Below the pieces are notes generated by a model. The model was not told the origin of the DNA, did no database searches, and saw only the letters and a program-made list of their open reading frames with translations. A program made the position numbers and the translations under genes. A stretch of DNA of 64,000 bases from Methanofollis sp. W23. GTDB lineage: Archaea > Halobacteriota > Methanomicrobia > Methanomicrobiales > Methanofollaceae. Of this stretch, positions 35,917 through 43,920 are shown in pieces. Location of the stretch: positions 992,001-1,056,000 of the forward strand of contig NZ_JAGGMN010000001.1 in assembly GCF_017875325.1 (NCBI RefSeq), read 5' to 3'. How positions within the stretch are numbered: the stretch's first letter is position 1; each line of letters begins with the position of its first letter.

Positions 35917-37722
35917 TCATATGAACCTGTACCCGCCTTCAGGCACCAGGATCTCGAACCTCGCCCCTTTGCCGGGCCGACCCGCCTCGGTGATACCGAT
36001 CCCGGTGATCTCGAGGATCTCTCGTGCAAGGAAGAGGCCAAAACCGCTGTTCGTCCCACAGCCGCGCTCGAAGATCCGCTCTTTCTGGTCCTCCGGGACA
36101 CCCGGACCATCGTCTTCCCAGAGGATCAGGAGGCCAGATTCGGTCTTCGAACACCAGACATGCACGGCGGTTGCTCCTTCGGCATGGCGGACGGTGTTGT
36201 CCATCAGGTTCGAAAAGACCCGCTCGACCATCGGATCGGCATAGATCGAGACGCCGGGACGGTCGCACCTGATGGGGATCGGCGCATCGACGATCTTTCC
36301 GATCAGGCCGCCCAGGGAGAGCCAGGCAGGTTCTTTCACGCCCAGTCGTTCATACTCGCGGGTGAACTCGATCTGGCGCCTGATGGCCGCCGCCGCACAC
36401 TTCACTTTCCCGAGGTACCCCGCCTGAACAGCATCGACACTCATCTTCTCTACAAACTGCAGGAATCCCTGGACCACCATGATCTGGTTCAGGATATCGT
36501 GGCGGGTGATCTCTGAGAGGAGCTGGAGTTTCTTGTTTGCGTTATTGAGGGCGATCTCGGATCTTTTCTGCTCTGATATATTGTCCAGGATGATCCGGGC
36601 ACCGGTGACGGTTTCCTGATTGGCAATCGGCGAGATATGTATCCTGTAGTGGGCTTTTTTTCCCCAACTGCTGCAATATTCTCCATCGAGGGGAGGGATG
36701 GAGATCCCCGACTCCATGGCTTTTCGAAGCAGCCCTGAGAATCCGTTCTGGACCAGAGGGGGAAATGTCAGGAGGTTGGCGGGGGGAGCCTCCTCCTCTC
36801 CGGGCGCCCCGAGGAGATCCAGACCACGCTGGTTGATGTAGGTGATGCATCCTTCGATGTCGCAGGTGAGGATACCGATCGGCGCATTCTCTGCAAGGTC
36901 ACGGTACTGCTCCTCGCTCTCCCGCAACGCTTCTTCCATCGTTTTAAGGCTGGTGATATCCGTAAGAATGCCCTGAATGCCGATTAAACGACCTTCCCTG
37001 AGTATCGGACGGGCAGCCGTCTTCACCCAGACCGCACCACCGTCCGCTTTGAGAAAGCGATATTCGGTCGCTTCGTTACTTCCGGCGAGGCTTGAACCGA
37101 ACTGCAGAAGCCGTCCTGTCCTGTCGGCGGGGTGGACGAGGTCGACATAAGACCTCCCGATCACCGCGGAAGCGGGATAACCGCCGATAGACTTGATATT
37201 CGGGGAGACATAGGTAACGGTGGCGTTTTTATCCAGGACGTAGAAGACCTCGTTGAGGTTCTCAACGATCTCGGGTGGTGCATTCACGGATAGCCACTGA
37301 TATAACTCTTCGTTCTTTTTGAACGCCTCTTCTGCTCGTCTTCCGGCGACAGCACGCTTGATAGTATTACCGATCTCGGCAAACTGTTGCTCTGGGCTCC
37401 CTTCTTTCCTGATGTAGAAGTCGGCGCCGCTGTTCAATGCATCGATGGCAACATCTTCGCACCCTTTCCCGGTGAACATGATGAAAGGTGTCATGGTGCC
37501 ATGCTGCCTGAGGTGCTGGAGGAACCGGATTCCGTCCATCCCGGACATCAGGTAGTCGGAGATGATGGCGTCAACGTGTTTCCCGGAGATGATCTTGCTC
37601 GCCTCCAGCGGGCATTCGCAGGTGGTGACGGTAAACTCCCCGCTCCGCTCAAGGAAGATCTTGCCTATCTCGAGGAGATCCGGATCGTCGTCGATGTAGA
37701 GGACGGAGAGGGATGCCGTGAT
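35917..37722 (-). CDS. Receiver-PAS-PAS sensor histidine kinase
   Basis: A 601-aa hybrid kinase of the type abundant in Methanomicrobiales. Residues 1-120 form a receiver domain: SVLYIDDDPDLLEIGK gives the acidic pocket, IISDYLM the phospho-Asp and FIMFTGKG the switch. Two PAS domains follow (EVFYVLDKNATVTYVSPN; APIGILTCDIEGCITYINQR). The kinase core has H-box EITRHDILNQIM, N-box FSNLMDNTVRHAEG and G-box EDDGPGVPEDQ, GFGLFLA. The first ATG in frame lies inside the receiver, at 37548. The frame extends to the true N-terminus with no ATG, GTG or TTG. An ATC at 37720-37722 stands where a start is expected, after GGTGA; see the finding. No transmembrane segment exists, so it is cytoplasmic. Confidence 0.85.
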   Translation of the reverse strand: MTASLSVLYIDDDPDLLEIGKIFLERSGEFTVTTCECPLEASKIISGKHVDAIISDYLMSGMDGIRFLQHLRQHGTMTPFIMFTGKGCEDVAIDALNSGADFYIRKEGSPEQQFAEIGNTIKRAVAGRRAEEAFKKNEELYQWLSVNAPPEIVENLNEVFYVLDKNATVTYVSPNIKSIGGYPASAVIGRSYVDLVHPADRTGRLLQFGSSLAGSNEATEYRFLKADGGAVWVKTAARPILREGRLIGIQGILTDITSLKTMEEALRESEEQYRDLAENAPIGILTCDIEGCITYINQRGLDLLGAPGEEEAPPANLLTFPPLVQNGFSGLLRKAMESGISIPPLDGEYCSSWGKKAHYRIHISPIANQETVTGARIILDNISEQKRSEIALNNANKKLQLLSEITRHDILNQIMVVQGFLQFVEKMSVDAVQAGYLGKVKCAAAAIRRQIEFTREYERLGVKEPAWLSLGGLIGKIVDAPIPIRCDRPGVSIYADPMVERVFSNLMDNTVRHAEGATAVHVWCSKTESGLLILWEDDGPGVPEDQKERIFERGCGTNSGFGLFLAREILEITGIGITEAGRPGKGARFEILVPEGGYRFI

Positions 37723-38408
37723 GGTTTCACCTTCTACCGAAGAAGACAGAGATCGATCGATTTGAATCTCGCTTCCTCTATTATTGAATTAGTGATCATT
37801 TTTGATGATAAAAATATTACTATTATAATGTGAGCATGATGCTGATTACGACGAGTTTAAAAAGACGTATCATTTGAAGACGGCCGTATAGTGTCCTGAA
37901 ATCATTTGACATCGAACATATCTGTCGATGCGAGCACACTCTCCGATCCGGCATCCGGGATGATTGCTCTGAACGGCCACGACAGATGGCTCATCACATT
38001 CATGGCCAATACTTCGTGTTTCATTCCGTGCTATGGGTATCAGGTCGACCAACGACTCAGTACACCATCCTGATTCTCGAACGGGGATTTCAGGAATCTG
38101 GAATCTCGCGTGAAATCCTCACAGACGATGAATCCCGGTTTGTTTCGATCAGGGGTACCGCATTGAGGAAAGCGCCTCTCGTATTCATACGGGGTGTCGG
38201 GTTCGATCACGGCGCTGGTTGTTTCGGGAGGATCCTGACATCATCGAGAGTATCGACAGCGAAAATATTAATGCCGCCCGGACCACTGAAGGCGTTCGAG
38301 GTGAAAAGTACGAAGGAGTGAATATCCGCCAGATTAACAGAGCGAGGACAGATCGTTGGTATGGAAATGTGTGCGGCGATATCCGTTTCATGATACGATC
38401 CAGAGAGT
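37723..38408. other. Gene-free stretch between divergent genes
   Basis: About 690 bp without a gene I can support. The first 120 bp are AT-rich, with TATA-like ATATTTTTATC on the minus strand that may serve the kinase. The rest has short frames in both directions with no recognisable similarity or codon bias. Confidence 0.4.
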
Positions 38409-39419
38409 ATGAAGCCATATTTTCATTTTGATGACAAAAAAACTGTGACGCCTCCTGCTACAGGAGATGGCTTCGACTTTCGCACATTCCGGCACATCCT
38501 GCGGATCGAGGGGCTCATTCCTTTTACCGGGTGTGCAATTCTCATCGGGTTTGCAGTGGCACTCTGGGAAGTCGGTTTTTCGGGCGCTGACTGGCGCTTA
38601 TTTGTTCTCGCGGTTCTCGCAGTTCTCCTCGTCCACATCGATGCCCACATCTGGAATGATATCATGGATCTCGAGGTCGACCGGCGTGAAAAGAGCAGGG
38701 AAACGAAACGTGACCGGCCCCTCGTCTATGGGTGGGCTACTGTCGGCGATTACAGGAAGATGTCCGCGATTATCACGGTCCTGGTGGTGGTCCTCGCCGC
38801 ATACCTGACGATGCAGCGGATTTTGATCCCACTCCTGTTTATCATGGGATTTTTTTTCGATTATGGCTATAATCATCCCCGCATCGCGCTGGCGTACCGG
38901 CCCTATACCGAATGGTACATTTTTCCCTGGCTGGTGGTCGGCGTGACGGTGACGATCGTCTATGCCGCGATCGGCATATTCTCTCTCCTGGCCTTCATCC
39001 TGTCGCTCCTGCACGGCCTGACGGTGACCTGTTTCGCGGTATCGATGATGCGTCGCGACGTCCGCTCCGACCGGCTGGGGGGGAAAAAGACATCTTCCGT
39101 CGTGTATCCGGAGATCCCACACGCCACGGTGTACGGCATCGTTACCCTGCTCGTGTCTGTCCTGATGTTCTATCCTCTTGTTTCCATTCTCGGCAGTACG
39201 AAGTTCGCATATCTTCTTATCCTCACAACGGCCGTTATCGCTGCGATGAACACGGTTTGCGGGGCACGAATCGATCAACTGTGCACCCGCGCGTTGTACT
39301 CCGTCTATCCTGATTTCGAGTCGAAAGCCAACACGGTAATGCTGCAGCAGGTGGGAGCATCGATGGTCCATGCCGTGGCGATCACCGTGATCGTACTGAC
39401 ATCCGGGAAGATTGTATGA
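38409..39419 (+). CDS. UbiA-family prenyltransferase
   Basis: A 336-aa integral membrane enzyme with about nine helices. HIWNDIMDLEVDRREKSRET contains the first Asp-rich Mg-prenyl-diphosphate motif (NDxxDxxxD), followed by KRDRPLVYG. The second Asp region is weak (RRDVRSDRLGGKKTSSVVYP). UbiA enzymes attach isoprenoid chains to aromatic or polar acceptors, including archaeal ether lipids, haem and quinones. Its stop overlaps the start of an FAD-dependent reductase by 4 bp, so the prenyl product is probably then reduced. The natural acceptor is unknown. Confidence 0.85.
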   Translation: MKPYFHFDDKKTVTPPATGDGFDFRTFRHILRIEGLIPFTGCAILIGFAVALWEVGFSGADWRLFVLAVLAVLLVHIDAHIWNDIMDLEVDRREKSRETKRDRPLVYGWATVGDYRKMSAIITVLVVVLAAYLTMQRILIPLLFIMGFFFDYGYNHPRIALAYRPYTEWYIFPWLVVGVTVTIVYAAIGIFSLLAFILSLLHGLTVTCFAVSMMRRDVRSDRLGGKKTSSVVYPEIPHATVYGIVTLLVSVLMFYPLVSILGSTKFAYLLILTTAVIAAMNTVCGARIDQLCTRALYSVYPDFESKANTVMLQQVGASMVHAVAITVIVLTSGKIV

Positions 39420-40474
39420 ACATTGCGATTGCAGGTGCCGGCATCGCCGGCGGGTATCTGGCCGGGCTTCTCGAACAGAGAGGGATCTCGCCTGATGTCT
39501 ATGATGGCCGGGAACATGCCACCCGCTGTACATGCCGTTCGTGCGGGTGGGGTGCGCCGACGGGTATCGGACTGTACCTCGCCGATGTCGGCCTCGACCT
39601 GGACGACTACCTCATCGAACCCATGTCCTCCATGGATTTTGACGGCCTTGTGGCCACGACGCCCCTTTGCACCGTACATAAACCCCGGCTTCTCCAGGAT
39701 CTCACGAAATATGCCAGATTGAAGCGGCAGGACCTGGTGCCGGAGAAGGCAGAGGACTATGATATTGTGGTGGATGCGACCGGGATCGGCCGGGTTCTCC
39801 TTCCTCACTGCAGGTCCGACCTGACGCTCCCGACGCTGCAGCACCGGGTAATCGTGGAATCCAGAGGGAGCGAGCGCCTTGGAGCGGGGGTGTACGGGAA
39901 CCGGATACCAGGACTCGGGTACCTGTGGATCTTTCCGCTCGGCCACGATCACTATCATGTCGGCATTGGCGGTATCGGCCTCCTCCAGCACGATACCCTT
40001 CTGGAACGGTTTTATCGGGATGCGTCCGGGCAGTTTTCATTCACCCGGCAATGCGGTTGTCATGGTCTCGTCCGGGTCGCTTCTCCGTACTACTCGACGC
40101 CCTTCTCTGTCAGAAAGACGCGGAGCGACGGTTCGCCCCAGGTGATCATTGGTGTCGGCGAATCGATAGGGACCGTATCGCCGTTCACGGGAGAAGGAAT
40201 TGTTTATTCTCTGGAATGTGCAAGACTTCTGGCAGATTCCTGGCCGAACCCAGAGGACTATACCAGATCGGTGCTGGGCCGGTTTGCCTGGATGAAAAAA
40301 GAGCGGGAAACGCTCGATTATCTTCTCTCACCTGAAGGAAAGAGCGGGCCGAGGCTGCGGGATCGATGGAGGTTTTTCTGCAATGCTCGTCGTTCCGGGA
40401 TCGGACTTCCCATGCTGGAGGCTTTCAAGCGGATGGGTAGCCTTTCGCGATGGATGGAGGGCCCGGATGTATAA
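39416..40474 (+). CDS. FAD-dependent oxidoreductase, geranylgeranyl-reductase-like
   Basis: A 352-aa flavoprotein. The N-terminal IAGAGIAGGYLAGLLEQRG is the FAD-binding Rossmann loop, DIVVDATGIGRVLL is the DG-like motif and VGESIGTVSPFTGEGIVYSL is the second FAD block typical of geranylgeranyl reductases. CTCRSCGWGAP near residue 40 is the Cys-rich substrate-site segment of archaeal GGRs. It is translationally coupled to the UbiA gene, which suggests saturation of the prenyl chain added by that enzyme. Confidence 0.85.
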   Translation: MNIAIAGAGIAGGYLAGLLEQRGISPDVYDGREHATRCTCRSCGWGAPTGIGLYLADVGLDLDDYLIEPMSSMDFDGLVATTPLCTVHKPRLLQDLTKYARLKRQDLVPEKAEDYDIVVDATGIGRVLLPHCRSDLTLPTLQHRVIVESRGSERLGAGVYGNRIPGLGYLWIFPLGHDHYHVGIGGIGLLQHDTLLERFYRDASGQFSFTRQCGCHGLVRVASPYYSTPFSVRKTRSDGSPQVIIGVGESIGTVSPFTGEGIVYSLECARLLADSWPNPEDYTRSVLGRFAWMKKERETLDYLLSPEGKSGPRLRDRWRFFCNARRSGIGLPMLEAFKRMGSLSRWMEGPDV

Positions 40475-40603
40475 TCAATAACGATTCGGGTACGATCTCG
40501 ATCAAACGAGCATCTTCCTTGGCCGCCAGGTGAACGACGGGAGGGTCGGGTCGTCGGGCGCCCTCCTTTCCCCCCGGTGCGTGCCGGGGCCCTATCGGGA
40601 ATA

Positions 40604-40626
40604 GGGATGATATGGCATATCATCCC
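40604..40626. promoter_or_regulatory. Perfect 11-bp palindrome with 1-bp centre
   Basis: GGGATGATATG, a single G, then CATATCATCCC. It lies 130 bp after the reductase gene and about 75 bp before the TATA box of the lipoprotein gene. It could be an operator for a dimeric regulator or a transcript-end hairpin; there is no T-run to decide. Confidence 0.45.
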
Positions 40627-40700
40627 CATCGGATGGCCTATCATGATCCGTTTCCTGATATCGTCATTACGTGTCTCGGAAACCAGCATCGAATGATCGG

Positions 40701-40710
40701 TATTTATTAA
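40701..40710 (+). promoter_or_regulatory. TATA box of the lipoprotein gene
   Basis: TATTTATTAA ends 22 bp before the ATG at 40733. This spacing predicts a leaderless or nearly leaderless transcript. Confidence 0.6.
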
Positions 40711-40732
40711 CAGAAAAAATCCATCTCTCAAA

Positions 40733-41206
40733 ATGAAAAGATCGTCGTTTTCCCTCCTTGTTGCGGCCGTTATCGGCCTGTTCCTCTTGACCGCCGGTTG
40801 CCTGCAGGCGCAGTCCGGAACCATCACGCCCGTCACCGATGTGGCAACCCCCTCCCCGGAAGTCACATCGCCTTCCACCCCCGACATTGTCGGGGTCTGG
40901 ACCGGAACAACGACCGGGTACACCACAGCCGCGGGTTTCCGCGAAAGCAATACATCCTACACCATCACGGCACAAAAAGGGCCGGCCTTTACCGGCTCGA
41001 AGGTGTATACACGTTGGGATGGACTCGAATATTCCGAGAACCTGTCTGGTGTCATCTCCAGTGCCGGGGAGATCTCCATTGTTGAACACGATGACGGCTA
41101 CACATTCGGTACATTCATCGGACCCGATGAGATCGAACTCCGGCACCTCCAGGACGGGGACAATGCAATGGCCTTCATCGTCTGTCTCAACCGGGACAAG
41201 AACTGA
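40733..41206 (+). CDS. Small secreted lipoprotein
   Basis: A 157-aa protein with a signal peptide (KRSSFSLLVAAVIGLFLL) ending in the lipobox LTAGC, so it is likely anchored outside the cell membrane. A Thr/Ser/Pro-rich linker (residues 30-50) precedes a domain beginning DIVGVWTGTTTGYT and ending EIELRHLQDGDNAMAFIVCL, a repeated-beta pattern common in methanogen surface lipoproteins. Function unknown. Confidence 0.85.
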   Translation: MKRSSFSLLVAAVIGLFLLTAGCLQAQSGTITPVTDVATPSPEVTSPSTPDIVGVWTGTTTGYTTAAGFRESNTSYTITAQKGPAFTGSKVYTRWDGLEYSENLSGVISSAGEISIVEHDDGYTFGTFIGPDEIELRHLQDGDNAMAFIVCLNRDKN

Positions 41207-41639
41207 TTTTCCCCACCTCTCTTTTGTTTGACCTGGATCGGGCGGCGACATCTTCGGAGAAGAAGGGGAGATCCCGTTTCTCCTGTCATGATGCTGCCGA
41301 CAACCGTCAGGAGATCACCCATGATGTTTCTTTCGATCATGCACACACACAGGATCTTGACAATCTCCTGATAGTCCACCCTGGTCCCATCCTGATCCTG
41401 TCTCAACAGCACCGAGACAAATTGCCCGCCCTCCTGCTGCTGGAACACCGGGGAAGGGAGCCCCCTTGCCCGCTTGCGGAGATCGATCATACGGGAGTGC
41501 CGGTACCGACCTTCTCGATGTAGTGGGCCAGAAACAGTGGTTCTGCAAGGAGAAAATTGAGCGAAATCGAGGCATGCGGGACACGAAATCCTCAGGTGTG
41601 AGAGGGATGGCAACTGTCTCGGATTCCACACCTCCGGCC
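41207..41639. other. Decayed stretch beyond the HsdR remnant
   Basis: About 430 bp with broken frames on the minus strand that I could not relate to any family with confidence. It probably includes eroded 3' sequence of the restriction subunit gene next door. Confidence 0.35.
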
Positions 41640-42483
41640 GGTCGGCGAAGAGCATGACCTGGACTGATCTCCTCTGCGGCCTTATGGTTGGCGGCAAGGG
41701 CGTATGCCGTTGAGAGTTGTGCGACGGTATCCAGGAAATCTTGCTTGCCGTCTGGTTGTTTGAGGATATGGTTCATGCCGCCGTTGATCAGAGCGAGTCG
41801 GCCCATCGGGTCGCGCTCTTCCATCCCGACCAGTCGAAGCCGTGCATCAGGTCACAGCAGACCTGATACTTCTCCATCATCATGGCGACGGCTTCTTCGA
41901 GTTGGTGGACATCGAGGCCTTTGTGGTCTTTGCTGGTAAATTCGGCAAGGGCCTTCTTCATCCTGGGTGCGATACCGATATAATCGACCACAAGGCCGCC
42001 AGGTTTGTCTTTGAAGACGCGGTCGACCCGGGCGATGGCCTGCATCAGGCCGTGGCTCTGCATGGGCTTGTCGACGTACATGGTGGTGAGGCAGGGGGCG
42101 TTGAAGCCAGTGTTCCACATGTCACGGACGATGACGACCTTAAAGGGATCTTCGGGGTCTTTGAACCGTTTTCTCAGAACTTTGATCTGCTGTTTTGTCC
42201 TGATGTGTTTCTGCCATTCCAGTTTTTCCGACTTGGTGCCGGACATGACAACCTTGATCGCACCGGTTGTGTCGTCGTCGCTGTCCCATTCAGGGTGGAG
42301 GTGGATGAGGGCGTTGTACATCTCGACGCAGATCCGGCGGCTCATGCAGACGATCATCGCCTTGCCCTCGAGTGTCTCCTGTTGTTGTGCAAAGTGGCGG
42401 TCGATGTCGGCGGCGACGATCTCGATCCGGTGCGGGGTGCCGACGACGGCTTCGAGGGCGGCCCATTTGGATTTCTATTCGTG
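41640..42483 (-). pseudogene. hsdR: Type I restriction enzyme R subunit (HsdR), internal fragment
   Basis: The frame reads [20 protein letters not shown], then [31 protein letters not shown] and [20 protein letters not shown], which is the second helicase lobe of HsdR. It then shifts near 41820 into [20 protein letters not shown] and FLDTVAQLSTAYALA before homology fades. An in-frame TAG at 42475-42477 and the fusion to an insertion-sequence end at about 42484 cut off the 5' part (nuclease and first helicase lobe). No hsdM or hsdS is visible. Confidence 0.85.
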
Positions 42484-42633
42484 GAGGACAGGAAAGACCA
42501 GAAAGAGGTTCCTGAAGGCACGCAGATACTGGTATCAGGTCAAGGAGATCAAGATCAAACTGATCCTCTACAACCTCAAGATGGTAATGAAAAAATCTTT
42601 TCTTGCTGTTTGTTGAGGAATTCTACAGAGCCG
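42484..42633 (+). mobile_element. Insertion-sequence right end with transposase C-terminus
   Basis: The last ~43 codons of a transposase (TGKTRKRFLKARRYWYQVKE, then IKIKLILYNLKMVMKKSF) end at TGA 42614-42616, immediately followed by GGAATTCTACAGAGCC, the terminal repeat found on the miniature elements. This links those elements to a parental transposon, probably IS5-like judging from the C-terminal pattern and the GG-starting ends; the family is not certain. Confidence 0.7.
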
Positions 42634-42890
42634 AAATTGCCAAAATCAATAAAGTTTTAGCATATGCAGTTACCTCATAGCAATGTTTATATGCAGACAA
42701 ATTAGATCTTTATTGCATGAAGAGTTTATAATGCCATTATGTGGAAACATATAATAGTATTACATAAATAATTCATGCCCCTCCAGACGGAGGAAGTATT
42801 ATTGATATAGTTATACCTATATTTTTATTATAGGCATACGTATCAATACACTTATTTTTGCTATTATTATTATATGGGAGATTTGTTGCA
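42621..42890 (+). repeat. AT-rich leader, copy 1 (duplicate of 48758-49025)
   Basis: About 265 bp nearly identical to the region directly upstream of hflX, starting exactly at the terminal repeat TTCTACAGAGCCGAAATTGC. Shared landmarks: ATCAATAAAGTTTTAGCATA, AGATCTTTATTGCATGAAGA, TTCATGCCCCTCCAGACGG and CTATTATTATTATATGGGAG. The two copies differ by scattered substitutions only. It is far richer in A+T than the flanks. Confidence 0.9.
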
Positions 42891-42920
42891 GAATTCGTTC
42901 CAAATGATCAAATTCGGCAC
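42891..42920 (+). pseudogene. hflX: Scrap of the hflX 5' end
   Basis: GAATTCGTTCCAAATGATCA and the next bases AATTC match hflX codons 4-13 at 49080 onward (GAATTCGTATCAAATGATCA). The intervening start codon and ribosome site have been deleted. It shows that the DNA ahead of nop5 was once the beginning of a second hflX copy. Confidence 0.8.
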
Positions 42921-42988
42921 GTAATGAGACCATTCAAAAAGTAAAACCACTTGAGATCTCTGATAGATGATCTTACGAGGTGGCTGAT

Positions 42989-43705
42989 ATGCATAAGTTA
43001 GTACAGACTAACATAGATCAAACTAAGCAAGATATCAAAGTAGCACTAGCTAGAGATGAAATTATGAAAATCGCTATGCGTCTGCTCAGAGATTTGGATC
43101 ATAATGTTCCAAATTACTACAATCGACTTATAGAATTCTTTAAGTTATATTTTCCTGAAGCAGAGCATAAAATACAAAGCCCTAAACAGTTGCTCATGTT
43201 AGCACAGAAAGGCGCTCAGCGTGAAGTTCTGGCTAAGCGATTGAAAATCTCTAGCCAAAGTTTTGGGTTAGATTTGCGCATGAAGGACATTAAGTTTATT
43301 GAGCAATTTGCATCGATGCTATTAATCTCTGGAAAGATGAAGAAAAACGAGTTATTTGTAGTTGAAACAAAAAAATATATACAAGAATTGGTTGCTGAAC
43401 TGACTCCAAACATGGCTAAAATAGCTAGTTATCGAATTTGCGCAGAACTTGTTGAGCGAGCAGGAGGATTGCGTAATTTAGCTTTTTTGCCAGCGAGTAG
43501 AATACAATTGTTAGGCGCTGAGACAGCTTTATTCAGACATATAAGAACTGGTGCTAAACCCCCCAAATACGGTGTCCTTTTTCAGCATGCAACGGTTAAG
43601 TCTGTTGAGCCTCAAGAAAAAGGAAAAAATGCTAGGCGAATAGCTTGTAAGCTGGCTATTGCTGCTAGGAAAGACTACGCAAGGATTTACTACGCAAGGA
43701 TTTAA
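42989..43705 (+). CDS. Compact Nop5/Nop56-like protein lacking the N-terminal domain
   Basis: A 238-aa Nop-domain protein of the box C/D sRNP. It starts at the coiled-coil (DEIMKIAMRLLRDLDHNVPN, YNRLIEFFKLYFPEAEHKI) and continues through the Nop domain with RICAELVERAGGLRNLAFLP, LLGAETALFRHIRTGAKPPK and YGVLFQHATVKS, the L7Ae/k-turn RNA contact. The roughly 100-residue N-terminal domain that binds fibrillarin in ordinary archaeal Nop5 is missing, as is most of the basic tail. The ATG at 42989 follows GAGGTG at six bases; a GTG at 42980 is an alternative. The DNA is AT-rich compared with its surroundings. It is followed by fibrillarin, the normal partner gene. Confidence 0.85.
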   Translation: MHKLVQTNIDQTKQDIKVALARDEIMKIAMRLLRDLDHNVPNYYNRLIEFFKLYFPEAEHKIQSPKQLLMLAQKGAQREVLAKRLKISSQSFGLDLRMKDIKFIEQFASMLLISGKMKKNELFVVETKKYIQELVAELTPNMAKIASYRICAELVERAGGLRNLAFLPASRIQLLGAETALFRHIRTGAKPPKYGVLFQHATVKSVEPQEKGKNARRIACKLAIAARKDYARIYYARI

Positions 43706-43920
43706 AAAAACAAAGTAAAGAAGGTGCCCAATGATGAAATTAACGACATCGCCTGAGGGCACCCCAATATTCTTTACATTAAAAATAAGCTAGCTATTGC
43801 TGCTAGAAAAGACTACGCAAGACTTTAAAGTAAAAACAAAGAAAAGGGAGTATCTAATGATGAAATTAGACCAACATCGCCTGAGGACCCCCAATATTCT
43901 TTACATTAAAAACAAACTAG
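43651..43920 (+). repeat. Tandem duplication at the nop5-flpA junction
   Basis: Two units of about 135 bp, 43651-43789 and 43790-43920, each hold the 3' end of nop5 (GCTATTGCTGCTAG, GACTACGCAAG) and the 5' end of flpA (ATGATGAAATTA, CATCGCCTGAGG, CAATATTCTTTACATTAAAA). In the first unit the fibrillarin start at 43731 is frameshifted and soon stops; the second unit leads into the intact gene. A nested 15-bp repeat (ACTACGCAAGGATTT) extends the Nop5 C-terminus. Confidence 0.85.

Noticed and set aside
37986-38321. 111-codon plus-strand frame in the gap after the histidine kinase
   Set aside because: No ribosome site, mixed composition and no pattern; treated as non-coding.
42621-42980. Box C/D guide RNA genes in the AT-rich leader next to nop5-flpA
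   Set aside because: I searched by eye for RTGATGA followed by CTGA with normal spacing. Only weak, misplaced matches were found (AGATGAT ... CTGA near 42965-42985).
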